Assembly (NCBI GenBank): GCA_028274465.1
Contig: CM051455.1
Location: forward strand, 56,252,738 to 56,316,737
Source: Plantago ovata
Lineage: Eukaryota; Streptophyta; Magnoliopsida; Lamiales; Plantaginaceae
Reading direction: 5' to 3'
DNA: 64,000 nucleotides
Position 1 is the first letter of the stretch. Each line of letters opens with the position of its first letter. The notes under the pieces are model-generated. The model was not told the origin of the DNA, did not search any database, and saw only the letters and a program-made list of their open reading frames with translations. Shown in pieces: positions 57,601-64,000 of the stretch. The translations under genes and the position numbers were made by a program.

Positions 57601-58291
57601 TTTATCAATAAAAAGAAAGTAATGGTGTATTTATGTTAACGGATTAATTATTTATGAATTTATTATGCCCCATCAAATTTCGATGGGTTATTCACTGGTT
57701 TCTTAATGTATTAAGTATTTGAGCAGTGTTCTTATAGGACAGTGAATACAAAGTACAAATGTGACGGTTTCTAAGTTTAAAGTTGTTACGGAAATTTATT
57801 TGAGGATTGTACTTAGAATTAAATAAAAGATAAGTTTTTTTTCTCCACATATTCTAATAAAGATTACGCAACAATTGAGCCATAGTTCCAGTTTACTAAA
57901 CTAAATTTACAATGAGAAGAAATGGAGATCTCAAAACTACAACTCTCATTGTATGCACTCTTCATTCTTTTCTTTAGACATTTTATAAATTTTTTCCGCA
58001 TTCCTTAATACATCATCTCTATTATCATTCACTTAATTCTTCCCGCTATCTTAAGAGATTAACTTCTTTCAACTTATTCAGGTGCATATTGTGTGTGGGG
58101 TGCTAACGAGTCGATTCGATCTAATCGTTAGTTCTATCGATCAATGGTCGTCGCAAATATAGGGATGATCGTGATCGGCTCGTGACCGACGAGCTCATAA
58201 AATTGAGCTCATGATCGGCTCGTCATATGATCACATTGATCGCGAGATGATCATGATCGCAAGCGCTCGGCTCGTTAAAGTTCGAAAATGA
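57549..58291 (+). repeat. Left copy of a direct repeat flanking the Helitron helicase
   Basis: 743 bp from TTCTTCAATAATTTAG to TTCGAAAATGA. The right copy at 61279-62013 differs at about five bases, one 1-bp insertion and one 9-bp deletion, by eye. The last 120 bp hold interlocking inverted repeats around GATCGGCTCGT and GAGCTC. Confidence 0.93.
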
Positions 58292-58382
58292 AGCCAAGGC
58301 ATTAAAACTATAACAATTACGAATTAAAGTTTAAAAAATTTATATATTTGTTATACATGAAATTAATTAGACATTACTTACG

Positions 58383-60946
58383 AAGGATTATGTCGATTGC
58401 CGTTACATATCCGCGTGTGAGGCAGTATGGCGGTTTTTGGGGTTTGACATACATTATCGTGACCCTTCTGTCGAGCGTTTACCATTCCATTCGAAGGAGA
58501 GCATACCATGGTGTTCAAGGACGGTGACTACATCGTGGATCTGGTGGATAAGCAGACTGTTGCAGAGACCAAGTTCATAAAGTGGATGGAATTCAACAGG
58601 GATCATCCCGAGGCACGCAAATATCTCTATGCAGAGTTCCCACGACATTATTGTTGGCATGCAAAGGAGCGTGAATGGAGGGATAGGGTGAATAAGACCT
58701 CTAAGATCGGCAGGATCTATCATGTGCCTCCGAGTGCTGGCCCTGTGTACTATCTCAGGGTAATGTTGAACCATGTGAGAGGCCCTACTTGCTACGAGGA
58801 CCTCAGGACTGTTGGTGGAATTGTGTATGATACATACCGTGATGCTTGCTACGCTCTTGGTCTTTTGGATGACGACAAAGAGTACATAGAAGGTATTGCA
58901 GATGCAGCTAGTTGGGGGTCAGGCAAATATTTACGCCAGTTGTTCTGTATGCTTTTAATGTCGAACAGTATGTCTAGACCTGCGCATGTTTGGGAGAATA
59001 CATGGCATCATCTGGGCGATGATGTTTGCTCACTTTTCGACGCAACACTGGTAACCCAGGTGCGTTATTTTCTTTGATTAATCGAGCAGTCTTATATTAT
59101 GTATACATGTTCTATTATTTTTTATTTCTGACTGAACTTTGTTGACAGACTTGGTTCTTACCGATGAGGAGATAAAGAACTTCACCCTTCACGAGATAGA
59201 AGAAATGTTGCAGCACAATGGATGCACTCTCTCTCAATATGAGGGCATGAAGTTACCGAAGAACACGGTCATTGAGAACGGGATGAACAACCTTATTGCT
59301 GAGAAGTTGGCATATGACGTGGACGAGATGCAAGCTGAACACGACAGGCTATATCCTTGCCTTACTGATGAGCAGCAGAATGTCTACGAGACCATCATGG
59401 ATGCCATTGATTCGGGTAATGGTGGTGTTTTCTTCCTTTATGGGTACGGCGGCACGGGGAAGACGTTTTTGTGGAGGACATTGTGTTCGGCTATTAGAGC
59501 CAGGCGTCAGATTGTGCTCCCCGTGGCTTCGAGTGGCATTGCTTCTCTGCTGTTACCCAACAGTCGCACGGCACATTCTAGATTTGGCATACCATTGCAG
59601 GTTGATGAGACTTCGGTATGCAGCAGGATCTCTCCGGGAAGTGACCTTGCAGTATTATTGTTGAACACGAAGCTTATCATATGGGATGAGGCTCCGATGA
59701 CCAATAGGTACTGCTTTGAGGCCCTTGATCGGAGTATTCGAGATGTTGTTAGAGGGCACAGTGGTTTCTCTCCTGACAAGCCTTTTGGTGGCTTAACTGT
59801 CATTTTCGGAGGAGACTTTAGGCAGATTCTACCGGTAGTGCCTAAGGGTAGCAGACAAGATATTGTCCACGTGTCTCTGTGCTCGAGTAAGAGAATATGG
59901 AGGGAATGCACCGTTTTGAAGCTCACGAAGAACATGCGACTTCAGGTATGTGCTCATAATATTTTACAGTGTAGTATGCGATTCGTTCAAGTATAATTAC
60001 AACAATTATATTATGCCATTATTCAAACAAATCTACATTGTTTTTATTATTATTTTTTATTTTTTTTCCTGTAGTCGGGTGGATCTCCAGCTGAGGTTGA
60101 AGAAATTCGAGAGTTTGCTGATTGGTTGTTGAGCGTTGGAGACGGGAACGTCGGTGGACCAAATGATGGTGAAGTTGATTTCAATCTCCCCAGTGATGTC
60201 CTTATCAGAAATGCACCCGATCCTATAGACACTATTGTGAAGGACACATATCCTTCCCTCTTGGACCATGTTGGTGATGGCGTCTATTTCCAGGACAGGG
60301 CATTCTTGCTCCTACCAACGATGTTGTTCAGGAGATAAATGATTATGTGATGTCTATGTTGCCGGGTGATGCACAAACATACCTGAGTTCGGATAGCATC
60401 TGTCCTGATGAGGGTGACATTGTAAACAGAGAGGATGTTTATTCGGTTGAATTCCTCAATACTATTAGGGCTTCGGGTCTTCCGAATCACTCTATCAGAC
60501 TTAAGGTTGGATGCCCTATTATGCTACTTAGGAACATTGACCAGTCTGCTGAACTCTGTAATGGCACGAGATTGATGGTTACCAAGCTTTCCCCTCATGT
60601 TATAGAGGCCAGGAAGATATCTGGGAAGAATGCTGGATCAAAGGTTTACATACCGCGGATGCTTCTTTCTCCCTCGGATGTAACTAAATTTCCTATAAGA
60701 TTTCAGCGAAGATAGATTCCTATTGCTGTGAGCTACGCCATGACGATCAACAAGAGTCAGGGGCAATCATTGGCCAATGTGGGTCTCTACCTTCCTAAGC
60801 CGGTCTTCAGCCACGGCCAGTTATACATAGCTTTCTCTAGGGTTACGAGCAAGAAGGGTCTAAGGGTGTTAGCCCTTGACGATGAAGGAAAACCCAGTGA
60901 CATTACCACTAATGTCGTCTATAAGGAGGTTATTTGCAATCTATGA
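58383..60946 (+). pseudogene. Helitron helicase (PIF1-type), Rep domain missing
   Basis: The C-terminal half of a plant Helitron RepHel protein. It starts inside the protein (YISACEAVWRFLGFDIHYRD, 58400) with a frameshift near 58490 before MVFKDGDYIVDLVDKQTVAE. The helicase has Walker A GYGGTGKT (about 59446), Walker B IIWDEAPM (about 59680), GGDFRQILPVV (about 59810), and motifs near the end [14 protein letters not shown] and [13 protein letters not shown]. Introns probably lie at about 59058-59148 and 59945-60074. Lesions: a frameshift near 60305-60320 and a TAG at 60713-60715 between QRR and IPIAVSYAM, where Gln is usual. The HUH Rep nuclease is absent, so the element could not move on its own. 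Confidence 0.9.
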
Positions 60947-61249
60947 GGTAAATTATATATGGCTTGATGTGTTAACTTTTTCTATATCCTTTTGCTTATT
61001 GAAAAAAAAAGTAATATGTTTTTTCCATGTACATTTCAATGGGAGTTTATTTATGAGTTTACTTTTACTCGCAGGTTGTTCCTTGGTTGATGTGTCAGCA
61101 GGCTATCTCCTCGCCCCCTCCCCCCTCGATTACTATATGTCACTTTATTTTCTCATGTAATAGCTTTGAGATTGATTTATATATACTGGGGTCAAGTATG
61201 CGTGTGGATTTTTTTTGGCACGTTTTGATTTTTCCCGTCATTATTGAAA

Positions 61250-61278
61250 GCCGTGGCAACGCCACGGGTCAATACTAG
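61250..61278 (+). other. Helitron 3' terminus (hairpin plus CTAG)
   Basis: A hairpin CCGTGGCAACGCCACGG (61252-61268) is followed after 6 bp by CTAG (61275-61278) and then T. This is the standard plant Helitron 3' end, which inserts between A and T. Confidence 0.85.
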
Positions 61279-62013
61279 TTCTTCAATAATTTAGAATAAC
61301 GATGACATTTGATTACATTATTCTGCGAATTTTATCAATAAAAAGAAAGTAATGGTGTATTTATGTTAACGGATTAATTATTTATGAATTTATTATGCCC
61401 CATCAAATTTCGATGGGTTATTCACTAGTTTCTTAATGTATTAAGTATTTGAGCAGTGTTCTTATAGGACAGTGAATACAAAGTACAAATGTGACGGTTT
61501 CTAAGTTTAAAGTTGTTACGGAAATTTATTTGAGGATTGTACTTAGAATTAAATAAAAGATAAGTTTTTTTTCTCCACATATTCTAATAAAGATTACGCA
61601 ACAATTGAGCCATCGTTCCAGTTTACTAAACTAACTTTACAATGAGAAGAAATGGAGATCTCAAAACTACAACTCTCATTGTATGCACTCTTCATTCTTT
61701 TCTTTAGACATTTTATAAATTTTTTCCGCATTCCTTAATACATCATCTCTATTATCATTCACTTAATTCTTCCCGCTATCTTAAGAGATTAACTTCTTTC
61801 AACTTATTCAGGTGCATATTGTGTGTGGGGTGCTAACGAGCCGATTCGATCTAATCGTTAGTTCTATCGATCAATGGTCGTCGCAAATATAGGGATGATC
61901 GTGATCGGCTCGTGACCGACGAGCTTCATAAAATTGAGCTCATGATCGGCTCGTCATATGATCACGAGATGATCATGATCGCAAGCGCTCGGCTCGTTAA
62001 AGTTCGAAAATGA
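61279..62013 (+). repeat. Right copy of the direct repeat, starting at the Helitron end
   Basis: 735 bp nearly identical to 57549-58291. Its first base follows directly after the CTAG terminus. It ends where the left copy passes into the Helitron body. Confidence 0.93.
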
Positions 62014-62054
62014 GCTCTTTTACTATGTACATTTGTGGATTATAAATACAATCT

Positions 62055-63395
62055 AGACAAATTTACGTCTACCACCCTCACTAAACATTCACTTTTCATC
62101 CTAGTCCAATATTAGCGGAGAATTACATTTTAGTCCAGTCGGACCTCCGGTGTTGACTCCGGTAAGTTGGGTTTTCTAATTTTCGCTCAACCAAACACGC
62201 CCTTAACTATATAATTTCTATTTTTCTTTCTTTTTGTTTTTTCTTTCTTTTCTTTTTTCTATTTTATTTTTTGTCATTCTTTCTTTCTCTTTTCTTTCTT
62301 TTTTTTTTTCTTTTACATTTTTTTAAAATCCAACTCCGGTACCGGAGTTTACAGCTCCGGTACCAAAGTTAGAACTCCGGTACCGGAGTTTACAGCTCCG
62401 ATTGGAGCTGTGTTAAGATCCAATCGGAGCTGTGTAACACAGCTCCAATCGGAGCTGTGTTACACAGCTCCGATTGGAGCTTAACACAACTCCAGTCGGA
62501 GATTTGTTAAGCTCCGATTGGAGCTTAACACAGCTCCAATCGGAGTTGTGCAAAGCTCCAGTCGGAGCTTTCTTAAGCTCCGATTGGAGCTTAACACAGC
62601 TCCAATCGGAGCTGTGCAAAGCTCCAGTCGGAGATTTGTTAAGCTCCGATTGGAGCTTAACACAGCTCCAATCGGAGCTGTGCAAAGCTCCAGTCGGAGA
62701 TTTGTTAAGCTCCGATTGGAGCTTAACACAGCTCCAATCGGAGCTGTGCAAAGCTCCAGTCGGAGCTTAACAAAGCTCCGATTGGAGCTGTGCCAAGCTC
62801 CGATCGGAGCTTTGTTAATCTCCGATTGGAGCTTAACACAGCTCCAATCGGAGTTGTATAACACAGCTCCGATTGGGGCTTTGTTAAGGCCCCAATCGGA
62901 GCTTTGTACTCCGATCGGAGTTACTGTTCATCTTCTTCCTCTTTATTTATTTATTTATTTATTTATTTTTATTTAGTATTATTTATTTTTATTTAATAAA
63001 ATAAAGAAAAAAAGAAAAGGTAAAAAATAAAATTTGTGACTCATTTTGAAATTCAATTTTTTAGGGGTTTGTTTTAAAATAATTTTGTAAACTATTTTGA
63101 AATATAACTAAATTATGTGGGTTAATTTATAAATTGTTTGTGTTAATATTGTAAAAGTCAAAACATTTGGGGTGAATTTGTAATAAACGAACTTCATGTT
63201 GTTTGGCGTAATTCAGAATCTGAAATTTCGGCGGGGGCATAAATGTCATTTCCAGGGCTTAGAGCGCAGAAAGTCAAATCCGTGGGTTAAAATGTAATTA
63301 TATTGGTTTAGTAAGGGAGTCTCGTGTAATAAAAAATATAGCTGGACTAATCTGTAATACTCGACAATAGCAGGGATACCAAAAGTAATAGCCCC
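62055..63395 (+). mobile_element. Non-autonomous TIR element, copy C (MULE-like) with palindrome array
   Basis: Flanked by the 8-bp repeat TACAATCT (62047-62054 and 63396-63403). The right end, inverted, reads GGGGCTATTACTTTTGGTAT and the left end AGACAAATTTACGTCTACCA, a decayed inverted repeat of the same layout as copy A. The right arm (63180-63395) matches copies A and B: GCGCTCTAAG-like, AAGTCAAAT, GTGGGTTAAAATGTAATTA, and a CCAAACAACAT-like word inverted. A long pyrimidine tract (62210-62325) precedes the array, as in copy B. No genes. Confidence 0.75.
62332..62922. repeat. Array of about 24 short palindromes (copy C)
   Basis: Units GCTCCGATTGGAGC, GCTCCAATCGGAGC and GCTCCAGTCGGAG alternate. 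A higher-order unit of three palindromes, 63-66 bp long, is repeated about four times at 62514-62770. The array opens with two ACTCCGGTACCGGAGT palindromes. Frames stay open on both strands only because the unit lacks stop words. Confidence 0.93.
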
Positions 63396-63487
63396 TACAA
63401 TCTGTTACAAACACTACGAAAAATAAGACTAACATAAAAATTCATAAAAATGGAAGTGTAAAATTATGATTTAGGGTTAAGATAGGT

Positions 63488-63489
<2 letters not shown>

Positions 63490-63569
<80 letters not shown>

Positions 63570-63570
63570 G
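63490..63570 (+). repeat. (AAT)n microsatellite
   Basis: An uninterrupted run of about 26 TAA/AAT triplets. Confidence 0.95.
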
Positions 63571-64000
63571 ATGCGGGCGACAGCATTCCTCTCTGGCGAT
63601 TCTGATCGTGATGGCCGTCGCATCTTCCTTGGCCGCCGGTAGCGTCTCCTCCGATCAATTCACGTTAAGCGTGGTAAGGTTCTCTCTTCTCTGTTCTGGG
63701 GCTGTTTCATTGTCGTGTTTTTGTCTTCTGTCAATTGGGGGTGTTGTTTTTTTTGGCCGGTTTTCTGTGTGCTGTGCCAATTGGTGCCGGCGGTTTTTTT
63801 TTCCTGTGGCCGTTTGTCCTCTTGATCGGCCGTTTGGCCAGCCGGATGCGGCCGCTCCTCTGTTTGCTTGCCGTTTTGGTGATCGCGGGTCCTCTGTTTT
63901 GCGGGTCCTCTGTTGGCTTGCCGTTTTGGTCTCTGTGGGGTTGTTTCATTGCCGTGGTTGCTATTACTTGCCGTTTTGGACTCGGTTTGGTTACTGTGTT
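63571..64000 (+). other. GC-richer sequence of unknown nature at the window edge
   Basis: A sharp rise in GC with repeated words GCTTGCCGTTTTGGT, GCGGGTCCTCTGTT and TTGTTTCATTG. It could be the 5' region of a retroelement or gene that continues outside. No product assigned. Confidence 0.35.

Noticed and set aside
62474-62976. Open frames of 98-152 codons on both strands over the palindrome array
   Set aside because: The repeat lacks stop words in several frames, so frames stay open by composition. The peptide is a monotonous repeat and both strands code nearly the same text.

Overview
The window is nuclear DNA of a flowering plant, most likely a eudicot. Genes carry GT-AG introns, the intergenic DNA is AT-rich, and the conserved proteins (COG4, a TBC Rab-GAP, a COBRA-like protein, eIF1) are of plant type. 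The transposable elements are also plant families: L1-type LINEs, PIF/Harbinger, a Cassandra-type LTR carrying 5S rRNA sequence, Stowaway-like MITEs and a Helitron. A placement in asterids is possible but I cannot show it.

Layout. 1-2720: two copies of a non-autonomous terminal-inverted-repeat element with 10-bp target duplications, each carrying an array of short GC-rich palindromes; a third copy lies at 62055-63395. 2880-5800: a 5'-truncated, broken LINE. 6579-20719: a 14.1-kb PIF/Harbinger element with matching ends and a TAA duplication, holding a DDE nuclease gene, a Myb/SANT gene, three further Myb/SANT-like genes and two PB1-like-domain genes. It sits 64 bp upstream of the COG4 start codon. 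20787-23025: intronless COG4 with two one-base lesions. 23240-26700: a fragment of a PDIL5-4-type gene and LINE remnants. 27849-32917: complete 12-exon TBC/Rab-GAP gene. 34519-36615: COBRA-like gene of the COBL7 group, minus strand. 37205-38590: decayed pectinesterase. 39813-40573: complete eIF1 (SUI1) gene, minus strand. 41660-57190: nested transposons (Stowaway-like MITE, LTR remnant with a Cassandra-type LTR inside it, a LINE split by a solo LTR, and a degenerate 42-46-bp satellite split by a third LINE that itself holds a solo LTR and a small TRIM-like fragment). 57549-62013: a Rep-less Helitron helicase between two nearly identical direct repeats of about 740 bp, the second starting exactly at a canonical Helitron 3' terminus. 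63490-64000: an AAT microsatellite and GC-richer DNA of unknown nature.

The most unusual object is the giant Harbinger. Its Myb/SANT-like genes share one phase-0 intron position with the standard Harbinger Myb gene, so they look like duplicates that diverged inside one element. They alternate with PB1-like genes in divergent pairs. The second unusual object is the family of palindrome-array elements.

Caveat. Several otherwise good genes carry single missing bases (COG4 twice, the COBRA-like gene once, the Harbinger nuclease once). These may be consensus errors rather than biology. Transposon genes instead show C-to-T type nonsense changes and look truly decayed.
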